DNA from: SCN-69-37 sp044507065
Lineage (GTDB): Bacteria > Acidobacteriota > Vicinamibacteria > Vicinamibacterales > SCN-69-37
DNA length: 64,000 nucleotides
Assembly: GCA_044507065.1 (NCBI GenBank)
Contig: JBIQJY010000004.1
Coordinates: forward strand, 46,671-110,670
Reading direction: 5' to 3'
Under the pieces are notes generated by a model that was given only the letters and a program-made list of their open reading frames with translations, was not told the DNA's origin and made no database searches. A program made the translations under genes and the position numbers. Position 1 is the first letter of the stretch, and each line of letters begins with the position of its first letter. Below are positions 55,145-63,836 of the stretch, piece after piece.

Positions 55145-56728
55145 ATGACGAATATTCTGCGGACATACAAGATCTGCACGCTGGCGCTGGTTGTCGGGAT
55201 GATCCCGGCGTCGGCGGGAGCGCAGCAGGCACCCGCGCCGGCTGGCCAGCAGGCCGGCCCGGTCGTGGCGCCCTACACGGTCGGTCAGGCCATCCCGGAG
55301 GTGGCGCCCGGCACGACGATGGTGCCGCTGACACTCGAGCAGGCGATGGACATCGCGCTCGAGAAGAACCTCGCACTGCGGGCCGCGCGCCTTGCCCCAC
55401 AGATGGCCGACTACCAGCTGGCCTCGGCGCGAGCCGCGTTTCTGCCTCAGCTGACAGGCACCTACACCTACAACGACGCGACGCAGCTGACCAACGACAT
55501 CATCGACCAGGGTGTCTCGTCGTTCAACAATCGCGCGCAGCAGTTCAACTCCGGAGCCTCGCTGCAGACGCCGTGGTACGGCGGTCGCGCGAACCTCAGT
55601 TTCAACAACAACCGCGCGGTGACGACCAACCCGCGCACCATCTTCAACCCGACGTTCACGTCGAACCTCCAGTTCAACTACGTGCAGCCGCTGTTGCGCG
55701 GCATGGCCATCGACGACACCCGCAACCAGATCCGCACGCTGCCCATTCAGCGTCAGGTGGCGGATCTGCAGTTGTTGAGCCAGATCGAGAACACCAAGGC
55801 CAGCGTTCGCACGGCCTACTGGAACCTCCGCGCCGCCATCGAGCAGATCGAGATCCAGCGTCGATCGCTGGTGCTGGCGCAGCGGCTCTTCCAGGACAAC
55901 CTGACGAAGGTCGAGATCGGCACGCTCGCCCAGATCGAGACGACGACGTCGGAGACGCAGGTCGCCAACGCCGAGCAGGCGCTGCTCAATGCGCAGATCC
56001 AGTGGCGCACGGCCGAACTGGCCCTCAAACAGCTCCTGGCCGAAGGGCCTGAAGACCCGATCTACGGCAACACGATCAACCCCGTCGAGACGGCGGCCTT
56101 GTCGGTGCAGAGCGTCGACATCCCGTCGGCCGTGCAGCGTGCGCTGGCCGACAGATCGGACCTCGTCCAGGCGCGTCGCAACCTCGAGGTCAGCAACCTG
56201 AGCCTCGAAGTAACGAACAACCAGACCAAGCCGCAGCTCGACCTTCAAGGTGGTTACACCAGCCGCGGCCAGAACCGGCTGGAGGGAAGCACCGTCACCG
56301 GCTACGGCGCCGCCGTCAACCAGCTCTTTGCCTTCGACGTGCCCACCTGGAACGTCCAGCTGAATTTCACCTATCCGCTCTTCATGCGCGCCGCCAAGGC
56401 GAACTTCGCCCGCGCCCGGCTGCAGGTGCAGCAGGCCGAGACGCAGATCAAGGCGCAGGAACTGACGGTCTCCACCGAAGTCACCAATGCCGGCTATGCG
56501 GTCGAGAACACGTTCAAGCAGTTCCAGGCGGCGCAGAAGGCGCGCGAGGCCGCGGAGCGCAACGCCGAGGCCGAACAGATTCGATTCGAAGTCGGCATGT
56601 CGACCAACTACAACGTCGTCCAGGCGCAGACCAACCTGACCACGCAGCGCCTGGCCGAACTGCGGGCCATCATCAGTTACCTCAACGCTGTCGCCGAGTT
56701 CGAGCGCGTTCAGCGAGTCGGCCGCTGA
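55145..56728 (+). CDS. TolC-family outer-membrane efflux channel
   Basis: A 527-residue protein with a signal peptide (ICTLALVVGMIPASAGAQ). It has two repeats of the outer-membrane-factor fold: LEQAMDIALEKNLALRAARL and IPSAVQRALADRSDLVQARR, each opening a coiled-coil and barrel half, and ends with IISYLNAVAEFERVQR. It would be the exit duct for the downstream pumps. The start at 55145 fits AGGAG 12 bases upstream and the signal peptide. It lies 96 bases after the Spy-like gene and 30 bases before the RND adaptor. Confidence 0.87.
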   Translation: MTNILRTYKICTLALVVGMIPASAGAQQAPAPAGQQAGPVVAPYTVGQAIPEVAPGTTMVPLTLEQAMDIALEKNLALRAARLAPQMADYQLASARAAFLPQLTGTYTYNDATQLTNDIIDQGVSSFNNRAQQFNSGASLQTPWYGGRANLSFNNNRAVTTNPRTIFNPTFTSNLQFNYVQPLLRGMAIDDTRNQIRTLPIQRQVADLQLLSQIENTKASVRTAYWNLRAAIEQIEIQRRSLVLAQRLFQDNLTKVEIGTLAQIETTTSETQVANAEQALLNAQIQWRTAELALKQLLAEGPEDPIYGNTINPVETAALSVQSVDIPSAVQRALADRSDLVQARRNLEVSNLSLEVTNNQTKPQLDLQGGYTSRGQNRLEGSTVTGYGAAVNQLFAFDVPTWNVQLNFTYPLFMRAAKANFARARLQVQQAETQIKAQELTVSTEVTNAGYAVENTFKQFQAAQKAREAAERNAEAEQIRFEVGMSTNYNVVQAQTNLTTQRLAELRAIISYLNAVAEFERVQRVGR

Positions 56729-56758
56729 CGTGCGGTTTCGGGAAGGTTTTGTGCGTCG

Positions 56759-58006
56759 ATGAATAAAGTTCTCGTGGGTGTAGGGGTAGCGGCGGTTCTC
56801 GCCGGCGGCGTGTGGTACTTCGGGTCCGGATCCGGTGCGGGAGCCGGATCCGCCACTCCCGCGACCGCCGACGCCGGAGGCGCCGGCCGAGGTGGTGGTC
56901 GCGGCCGCGGTGCCGCTCCCATGACCGTTGATGTGGGCACTGCCGTGCGCGGCGAGGTCGTTGACTACATCACGGTGGTCGGCAATCTCATCGGCGAGGC
57001 TACCGTCGATGTCGTCCCGCGCGTTGCGGGCCGCATCGAGTCGGTGTTCGTGCAGATGGGCGACCGGGTGACGCGCGGCCAGGCCGTCGTCAAGCTCGAG
57101 GATCGCGCGATTCGCGAGCAGGTCAACCAGGTCCGCGCCAATCTCGAGGTGAACCAGGCCACTCTCGCCGCGCGGGAGAACGACGAGATCGTCGCGCGCA
57201 ACGCGCTCGATCGTGCGCGGACCAGCTTCGAGCGCGGACTGCTCTCCCAGGCGGGCCTCGAGGATGCCGAAGCACGGCACAGCGCCGCCGCTTCGCAGGT
57301 AACCGTGGCCAAGGCCCAGCTGGCGTCGACGCAGGCACGGCTCGACGAATTGTCGGTGACGCTGTCTGACACCACCGTGGTCTCGCCGGTCGACGGCTTT
57401 GTCGGCCGCCGCAACCTCGACCCCGGTGCGTTCGCCGGCGCGAACACCGTCGTGCTCTCGGTGGTCGACATCGGCACGGTCCGCATGGTCGCCAATCTGG
57501 TCGAGAAGGATTTCCGCCGCGTGCAGGCTGGGGCCCAGGCGCGCGTGGAAGTCGATGCGTTCCCGGGCGAACAGTTCACCGGCCACGTCAGCCGTGTGGC
57601 GCCCGTGTTCGATCCCGCGACGCGCACGGCGACCATGGAGATTGAAGTGCCCAATCCGGGCTTCCGGCTGAAGCCCGGCATGTATGCCCGCGTGCGACTG
57701 ACGGCCGAACGACGGCCCGACGCGCTGACCGTCGCTCGCGCGGCCATCGTCGACATCCAGGGGCGCCGCGGCGTCTATGTGGTCGAAGACGATGTGGCGC
57801 GGTTTCGTGAAGTGCAGACCGGCATTACCGACAACGACCGCGTCGAGATTGCCAGCGGCCTCACCGAAGGTGCGCGCGTCGTCACGACCGGAGCGCTCGC
57901 GATTCGCGATGGCGAGCGCATCCTGGTGACCTCCGGACCAGCGGGTCGCGCGGCCGGGCCACGCGGCCAGGGCGACGCCATACAGACATCGGCCACCCCG
58001 CGGTAG
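56759..58006 (+). CDS. RND efflux periplasmic adaptor (HlyD/AcrA family)
   Basis: A 415-residue membrane-fusion protein. An N-terminal TM (VLVGVGVAAVLAGGVWYF) and a Gly/Ala-rich linker (about residues 22-55) precede the lipoyl half (IESVFVQMGDRVTRGQAVVK), a helical hairpin (about 110-185), the second lipoyl half (TTVVSPVDGFVGRRNLDPGA) and beta-barrel/MP domains to residue 395. It joins the inner-membrane RND pump to TolC. Overlapping functions with the second adaptor at 61224 are likely separate because each has its own pump. Confidence 0.88.
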   Translation: MNKVLVGVGVAAVLAGGVWYFGSGSGAGAGSATPATADAGGAGRGGGRGRGAAPMTVDVGTAVRGEVVDYITVVGNLIGEATVDVVPRVAGRIESVFVQMGDRVTRGQAVVKLEDRAIREQVNQVRANLEVNQATLAARENDEIVARNALDRARTSFERGLLSQAGLEDAEARHSAAASQVTVAKAQLASTQARLDELSVTLSDTTVVSPVDGFVGRRNLDPGAFAGANTVVLSVVDIGTVRMVANLVEKDFRRVQAGAQARVEVDAFPGEQFTGHVSRVAPVFDPATRTATMEIEVPNPGFRLKPGMYARVRLTAERRPDALTVARAAIVDIQGRRGVYVVEDDVARFREVQTGITDNDRVEIASGLTEGARVVTTGALAIRDGERILVTSGPAGRAAGPRGQGDAIQTSATPR

Positions 58007-58042
58007 CCGCGTGGAGCAGCCGTTGACGACGATTTTCGTGAC

Positions 58043-58059
58043 GGCACCCGTCGGGTGCC
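58043..58059 (+). other. Short hairpin between adaptor and RND pump genes
   Basis: A 7-bp stem (58043-58049 with 58053-58059) with a 3-base loop. It may tune expression of the pump relative to the adaptor. Confidence 0.3.
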
Positions 58060-58081
58060 TCGTCCGTTTCAGGAGCCACTC

Positions 58082-61000
58082 ATGAGTATTCCGCGCACAG
58101 CCATCGAACGTCCCGTCACGATGTTCATGCTGTCGGCCGTGATCGTGCTGCTCGGCGCACTGTCGCTGGCCCGATTGCCCGTCGACCTGATGCCCGACAT
58201 CTCGTACCCGCAGATCACGGTACGCGTGGGCTACGCCGGGGTGGGTCCGCAGGAGATGGAGGAACTGGTCGTCCGGCCGCTCGAACAGGCGCTGGCCGCC
58301 GTGCCGGGCGTCGAGCAGATCAACTCGACGGCGTCGGAAGGCAACGCCAACGTGCGTCTGAGCTTCGCGTGGGGCACCAACCTCTCGGAGGCCGCCGACG
58401 AAGTGCGCACACGCGTCGACCGCGTGCGCGGGCGTCTGCCCGATGAAGCGGACCCGCCGACGATCTTCAAGTTCGACTCGTCGGCCACTCCCATCATCTC
58501 GATCGGCGTCGAAGGTGACTACGACAGTGTGACGCTGCGCGAAGTCGCCGAAGTGGACCTCGGCCCCCGATTCGAGCGGATCGACGGCGTGGCCGCGGTG
58601 ACCGTCAATGGCGGCCTGCGACGACAGATTCACGTCGAGCTCTCGAAGGAGAAGATCACCGCGCTCGACCTGTCGGTCGACCGTGTCGTGCAGGCCATCC
58701 GGTCCGAGAACCAGAACATCCCGCTCGGAGAGGTCGACGAGGGCGACACCACGTACCTGCTCCGGAGCGTCGGCCAGTTCCAGGACCTCGAGCAGTTGAA
58801 CGACCTCGTCGTGCTGACGCGCGGCGACGTCCCCGTGTACCTGCGCGACATCGCCGAAGTGCGCGACACGACCGAGGACGTTCGCAGCTTCCAGCGCATC
58901 AACGGCCGGCCCGGCGTTCGCATGCAGATCGCCAAGCAGTCGGGCAAGAATACCGTGGCCATCGCCGAAGCCGTGCGCGCGGAGGTCGAGCGCACGAACC
59001 TCGAGGTGCCGGCGGTCCGGCTCACCGTCATCAGCGACCAGGCCCGGTTCATCGAACAGTCGATCAACTCGGTGCGCGAGCACGTCTACCTGGGGTCGTT
59101 CCTCGTCATCGGGATCATCTTCCTGTTCCTGCGCGACTGGCGCGCCACGGTGATCATCTGTCTGTCGATCCCGATCTCGGTCATCGGCACGTTCGCGCTG
59201 CTCTACTTTGCCGGCTACACGCTCAATACGATGACGTTCGGCGGCCTGGCGCTCGGCGTCGGCATGATCGTCGACGCGTCGATCGTCGTGCTCGAGAACA
59301 CGTTCAGGCACATGGAGCGCGGCAAGTCCCGGATGCAGGCCGCCATCGACGGCAGTGAAGAGGTCTGGTCCGCCATTCTGGCCTCGATCCTCACGCACAT
59401 CGCCGTGTTCGTTCCGCTGCTCTTCCTGAGCGGTGTCTCGAGCATCCTCTTTGTGCAGCTGTCGGTCGTCGTCATGTTTTCGCTGGCGATGTCGCTGTTC
59501 GTTGCCGTGACGATCGTCCCGGTGCTCTGCTCGCGACTGCTGCAGGTACCCGACCGCGAGGCGCAGTCGACCACGGCGCTGGGCCGGCTGTCGCAGGTGA
59601 CCGAGCGTTTCCTGACGCGGGTCGATGACGGTTACAAGGCGGCGCTCGAAGTGGCGCTGCACCACCGGCCCACGGTGCTCGCCGGGTCGGCGGCCCTCAC
59701 GATGCTCGCCTTCCTGATCCTGCCCACCATCCCGAACGAGCTGCTGCCGCAGACCGATGAGGGTGAAGTATCGGTGTCGGCGCGCATGCCTCCCGGCACG
59801 CGCATCGAACGCACCGAGGCCGTGGCCCTGCAGCTCGAGGACATCGTGCGGACGAACGTGCCCGAGGCCGTCACCGTCATTTCGAACGCCGGAGGCGGCG
59901 GTGGTTTCGGCGGCGGGTCGGGATCGTCGGCCTCGGTGCAGATTCACCTCACGCCGCGACACGAACGCAGCCGGACGAGCGACCAGATTGCCACCGACCT
60001 TCGTCGTGTCATGGTCGGTCTCCCGGGGGTGGCCATCACCACGCGCGCCTCGGGTGGCAACCGGCAGATGACGCGACTGCTCGGCGGCGGAGGCGACTCG
60101 CGACTCTCGGTCGAAGTGCGCGGCGATGATCTCGATGACGCCAATCGCATCTCGAATGACGTGCTCGCGCTGTTGCGGGAAACGCCGGGAGTGGCCAGCC
60201 CGCAGCTGGGCCGCGAAGAGGGCCGTCCCGAGATGACCATTCGCGTGGATCGCCCGAAGGCGGCCCTGCTGGGCCTGTCGGTCACCGGCGTTGCCAACAC
60301 CATTCGGACCAACATCAGCGGCACGCAGGCAGCGACGTTCCGCCAGCACGGCAAGGAGTTCCCGATCATCGTCCGCCTGCGGGAGGAGGACCGCGAGCGC
60401 TCCGAGTCGGTCGGCGAGGTGCTCATCAGCACGCCGCAGGGCCAGGTGCTGCCGGCCAGCAACGTGCTCGACCTGACGCCGCAGACCGGCCCCACCCAGA
60501 TCGAGCGGAAGAACCAGCAGCGGCTGACACGTGTGAATGCGGAGATCGACGCGGATATCGCCCTGAGCCAGGCCATCGCCAACGTGCAGGAGCGGCTGCC
60601 CCAGCTCGATGTGCCGCAGGGCTTCTCGGTGGGCTTCGGCGCCGAAGCCGAACAGCAGGATCAGGCCTTCGCGCAGCTGCGGGTGCTGCTGCTGCTCGGC
60701 GTGCTGCTCGTCTACGCCGTCATGGCCTCGCAGTACGAATCGCTGCGCGACCCGTTCATCGTGATGTTCTCGGTGCCGGTCGCCGCCATCGGCGTCGTGC
60801 TCGCCCTGAAGTTGACGTCAACATCTTTCAGTCTTCAGGCGTATATCGGGGTAATCATGCTGGCGGGCATCGTGGTGAGTAACGCGATTCTTCTGGTCGA
60901 CTATACGAACGTCCTGCGACGGCGCGACAAGCTGCCCCTTCGCGAGGCGGTCGTCGTGGCCGGCCGGACACGCCTGCGGCCGATTCTCATGACCACGCTG

Positions 61001-61201
61001 GCCACGGTCCTCGGGCTCGTCCCGATGGCCCTGGGCATTGGCGAAGGCGCGGAACTGCAGGCGCCAATGGCGCGGGTCGTCATCGGTGGACTGATGGCGT
61101 CGACGCTCGTCACCCTCGTGCTCGTGCCGAGTGTTTACACCATCTTCGAAGAGGGCTGGGCCGGACTGCGTCGCAAGGCGGCGCACTCGATACCCGAGTA
61201 G
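58082..61201 (+). CDS. RND multidrug efflux pump (HAE1/AcrB-type)
   Basis: A 1039-residue, 12-TM pump. Porter domains have QEMEELVVRPLEQALAAVPG and DVRSFQRINGRPGVRMQIAK; TM4 carries GMIVDASIVVLENTFRHMER and TM10 GIVVSNAILLVDYTN. It uses proton flow to expel hydrophobic compounds through TolC. The TM4 DD pair of AcrB is here D398-A399, and the TM10 lysine is S933, so the relay differs from AcrB. A Gly/Ser insert (AGGGGGFGGGSGSS) lies near residue 605. ATG 58082 with AGGAG 7 bases upstream. Confidence 0.93.
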   Translation: MSIPRTAIERPVTMFMLSAVIVLLGALSLARLPVDLMPDISYPQITVRVGYAGVGPQEMEELVVRPLEQALAAVPGVEQINSTASEGNANVRLSFAWGTNLSEAADEVRTRVDRVRGRLPDEADPPTIFKFDSSATPIISIGVEGDYDSVTLREVAEVDLGPRFERIDGVAAVTVNGGLRRQIHVELSKEKITALDLSVDRVVQAIRSENQNIPLGEVDEGDTTYLLRSVGQFQDLEQLNDLVVLTRGDVPVYLRDIAEVRDTTEDVRSFQRINGRPGVRMQIAKQSGKNTVAIAEAVRAEVERTNLEVPAVRLTVISDQARFIEQSINSVREHVYLGSFLVIGIIFLFLRDWRATVIICLSIPISVIGTFALLYFAGYTLNTMTFGGLALGVGMIVDASIVVLENTFRHMERGKSRMQAAIDGSEEVWSAILASILTHIAVFVPLLFLSGVSSILFVQLSVVVMFSLAMSLFVAVTIVPVLCSRLLQVPDREAQSTTALGRLSQVTERFLTRVDDGYKAALEVALHHRPTVLAGSAALTMLAFLILPTIPNELLPQTDEGEVSVSARMPPGTRIERTEAVALQLEDIVRTNVPEAVTVISNAGGGGGFGGGSGSSASVQIHLTPRHERSRTSDQIATDLRRVMVGLPGVAITTRASGGNRQMTRLLGGGGDSRLSVEVRGDDLDDANRISNDVLALLRETPGVASPQLGREEGRPEMTIRVDRPKAALLGLSVTGVANTIRTNISGTQAATFRQHGKEFPIIVRLREEDRERSESVGEVLISTPQGQVLPASNVLDLTPQTGPTQIERKNQQRLTRVNAEIDADIALSQAIANVQERLPQLDVPQGFSVGFGAEAEQQDQAFAQLRVLLLLGVLLVYAVMASQYESLRDPFIVMFSVPVAAIGVVLALKLTSTSFSLQAYIGVIMLAGIVVSNAILLVDYTNVLRRRDKLPLREAVVVAGRTRLRPILMTTLATVLGLVPMALGIGEGAELQAPMARVVIGGLMASTLVTLVLVPSVYTIFEEGWAGLRRKAAHSIPE

Positions 61202-61223
61202 GGGCGGCCGTACAACGATCATC

Positions 61224-62918
61224 ATGAAAAAACTCGTTCCGGTTCTGATTCTGGCGGCGGTTGTGGGCGGGGGTGCCTACTACTATTTCTCGTACGGCAA
61301 GACGGTCGAACCTCCCCAGATCGTCCAGGTGCCCATCTCCCGCGGCGACATCACCGAGTACGTGCAGGCCACCGGGACACTCGAGGCGCAGCGGACCGTT
61401 CCGGTGGGACCGCAGGTTTCGGGCACCATCATGTCGCTCGGCGCCGACTTCAACTCCATCGTGAAGGAGGGACAGATCGTCGCCCGCCTCGACCCGTCGC
61501 TGCTGCAGACACAGGTCGACATCCAGAAGGCGAACATCGAGCGCCAGGAAACGGAGATCGAGAGCCAGCGCGTGCAGCTCGAGGACGCCGAACGCAACTT
61601 CGCGCGCACCAAGGAGTTGTTCGAGAAGGGGCTCGCCAACCAGACCCAGCTCGAACAGGCCGAACTGGCCATCAAGACGCGGACGGCCCAGATCGCATCG
61701 GCCGAGAAGTCGCTGGTGCAGGCCCGCGCGAACCTGGCGCAGGCCGAGCTCAACGTGTCCTACACCGCCGTGAAATCGCCGATTGACGGCGTCGTGGTGG
61801 AACGACTGGTGGACGTTGGCCAGAGCATCCAGTCGAGCATGAACATCACGCCGTTCTTCCGCATCGCGACCGACCTCACGAGCCTGCGACTGACGGCAAG
61901 CGTCGACGAGGCGGAGATCGGCAAGATCCGTCGCGGCATGGACGTCGTTTTCACGGTTGACACGTTCGGCAACACGCCGTTCAACGGACGCGTGGAAACC
62001 GTGCGCCTCAATGCGAGCACGCAGAACAACGTGGTCACCTATCCCGTGTGGATCACGGTGCCCAACGAGTCGCTCCAGCTGCGTCCCGGCCTGACGGCCA
62101 CGATCCGCATCATCGTGAACACGGCCACTGATGTCATCCGCATTCCCAATCAGGCGCTGCGGTTCCGGCCGACGACCGACATGTTCACGGCCCTGGGCCT
62201 GACACCTCCCCCGCCGCCGCAGGGTCGCGGCGCCGGTCAGGGACGCAACCAGGGCGCCCCCGGGCCCGAGGGTGTCAACGCCGCCGCGGCGCCGGCGACC
62301 GCCAACGCGGCCGCGCGCCCGACAACCGCTCCGGCGGCGGCAGCACCCGCTGCGGCCCCCGCACCCCGACAGCAGGCCTCGACTGAGCCGGCGCGTGGCG
62401 TCGCCCAGGCCCCACAGGGCCAGGGACGGACGGGGGGTCGCGGCAACTTCGCGAACCTCTCCCCCGAGGAACGCGCGCGCCTCATGGCAGGGCGCACGGG
62501 CGGGTCCGGACGCGGTCGTGGCGCGGGCCCCGCCGCGCAGGGTGCGCGACCGGTCCTCGTTTCGCAGACACAGACAGAGTCGCTCATTCAGCCCACCGGC
62601 CAGAAAATCGACGAGATGCTCGCGCCGCTGGAAGTGCGTGAAGAGCCCGGGCAGGTCTGGCTGTGGGACGAAACCGCGCGGACGCTGACCGCCGTGCGGG
62701 TGACCACAGGTATCACCGACGGGACCGCGTTCACCCAGATGGTGCGCGGCGACCTCCAGCCCGATCAGTTGGTCGTCACCAACATCATCGTGCCGATGAC
62801 CGACGCCCAGCGCGCGAACCAGCAGCAGAGCATCTTCGGTCAGCAGGGTGGCCGTGGCGGATTCGGCGGCGGTGGCGGGTTCGGCGGTGGCGGCGGCCGC
62901 GGTCGCGGCGGATTCTAG
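61224..62918 (+). CDS. macA: MacA-like periplasmic adaptor with low-complexity insertion
   Basis: A 564-residue membrane-fusion protein; MacA is normally about 370-400. TM anchor (LVPVLILAAVVGGGAYYYF), lipoyl half (VSGTIMSLGADFNSIVKEGQ), a coiled-coil hairpin (about residues 90-180), second lipoyl half (AVKSPIDGVVVERLVDVGQ) and beta-barrel (about 220-325). Residues about 328-450 are an Ala/Pro/Gly/Arg-rich insert, then a last domain (IDEMLAPLEVREEPGQVWLW) and a glycine/arginine tail. It would connect the MacB-type ABC transporter to TolC. Start 61224, 23 bases after the RND stop. Confidence 0.85.
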   Translation: MKKLVPVLILAAVVGGGAYYYFSYGKTVEPPQIVQVPISRGDITEYVQATGTLEAQRTVPVGPQVSGTIMSLGADFNSIVKEGQIVARLDPSLLQTQVDIQKANIERQETEIESQRVQLEDAERNFARTKELFEKGLANQTQLEQAELAIKTRTAQIASAEKSLVQARANLAQAELNVSYTAVKSPIDGVVVERLVDVGQSIQSSMNITPFFRIATDLTSLRLTASVDEAEIGKIRRGMDVVFTVDTFGNTPFNGRVETVRLNASTQNNVVTYPVWITVPNESLQLRPGLTATIRIIVNTATDVIRIPNQALRFRPTTDMFTALGLTPPPPPQGRGAGQGRNQGAPGPEGVNAAAAPATANAAARPTTAPAAAAPAAAPAPRQQASTEPARGVAQAPQGQGRTGGRGNFANLSPEERARLMAGRTGGSGRGRGAGPAAQGARPVLVSQTQTESLIQPTGQKIDEMLAPLEVREEPGQVWLWDETARTLTAVRVTTGITDGTAFTQMVRGDLQPDQLVVTNIIVPMTDAQRANQQQSIFGQQGGRGGFGGGGGFGGGGGRGRGGF

Positions 62919-62930
62919 GATGGCATTCGG

Positions 62931-62966
62931 ACGGTTCGATGCGCTCCCAGGGACGCATCGAACCGT
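62931..62966 (+). terminator. Terminator-like hairpin between macA and the macB-type ATPase gene
   Basis: A perfect 13-bp stem (62931-62943 with 62954-62966), 10-base loop, followed by TTCCCC. The T tract is weak, so it may attenuate rather than stop transcription into the ATPase gene. Confidence 0.55.
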
Positions 62967-63026
62967 TTCCCCAGACGGCTCGCCCCGCAGGCGCGGCGAG
63001 CGATCAGAAAGAACGGAGTTCGATCC

Positions 63027-63818
63027 GTGCCCGTAATGTCGGTGAGGGACCTCACCAAGGTGTATCGCATGGGTGATCACGAAGTCCGCGCACTGCGCGG
63101 CGTGTCACTCGACATCCACGCCGGAGAGTTCGTGGCCGTGACCGGTCCGTCCGGGTCTGGCAAGTCCACGTTCATGCACATCGCAGGCTGCCTCGATCGG
63201 CCGACCAGCGGCTCGTACGAGCTGGACGGGCGCGACGTGGCACAGTTGTCGAAGGACGAGCTCGCGCGCGTGCGAAACCAGAAGATCGGATTCGTTTTCC
63301 AGGGCTTCAACCTGCTCAGCCGCACGTCCGCGCTCGACAACGTGGAGTTGCCACTGCTCTATCGACACGAAACGGCGCTCAAGGCCGCCGAGCGTCACAA
63401 GCGTGCGCTCGCCGCCCTCGATGCGGTGGGACTGGGCCAGCGCTACCACCACATGCCGAATCAGTTGTCGGGCGGCCAGCAGCAGCGCGTGGCGATCGCC
63501 CGCGCACTGATCAATGAGCCGGCCATCCTGCTGGCCGACGAACCGACAGGCAACCTCGACACGCGCACGAGCATCGAGGTCATGGGCATTTTCCAGCGCC
63601 TGAATCAGGAGAAGGGCATCACGGTCCTGCTGATCACGCACGAGATGGACATTGCCGAGTACGGCACCCGGCTCATCCGGTTTCGCGACGGCCGCGTCGT
63701 TGCCGACCAGCCGGTGCTCCACCGGCGCAACGCGGCCGACGAACTGGCGGCGCTGCCTCCGCCCGAGCCGGACCAGATTCCGCCGCCGGCCGAGGCGGGC
63801 GCCAGCACGGCACACTGA
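63027..63818 (+). CDS. MacB-type ABC transporter ATP-binding protein
   Basis: A 263-residue ATPase of the LolD/MacB class: Walker A GPSGSGKSTFMHIAG, IGFVFQGFNLLSRTSALDNV (the Q-loop with the NLL motif of the family), signature LSGGQQQRVAIARAL, Walker B ILLADEPTGNLDT and switch ITHEMDIA. In MacB the ATPase is fused to the permease; here it is a separate gene 18 bases before the permease. GTG start with GGAG 8 bases upstream. A Pro-rich tail of about 25 residues is unusual. Confidence 0.9.
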   Translation: MPVMSVRDLTKVYRMGDHEVRALRGVSLDIHAGEFVAVTGPSGSGKSTFMHIAGCLDRPTSGSYELDGRDVAQLSKDELARVRNQKIGFVFQGFNLLSRTSALDNVELPLLYRHETALKAAERHKRALAALDAVGLGQRYHHMPNQLSGGQQQRVAIARALINEPAILLADEPTGNLDTRTSIEVMGIFQRLNQEKGITVLLITHEMDIAEYGTRLIRFRDGRVVADQPVLHRRNAADELAALPPPEPDQIPPPAEAGASTAH

Positions 63819-63836
63819 AGTGCGACGGAGTACACC

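Noticed and set aside
54518..60349. A 1943-codon open frame on the minus strand opposite ispH's neighbour, tolC and the RND genes
   Set aside because: It lies fully antisense to well-supported genes with intact motifs, has Arg/His/Asp-rich low-complexity content typical of GC-rich shadow frames and no recognisable domain.
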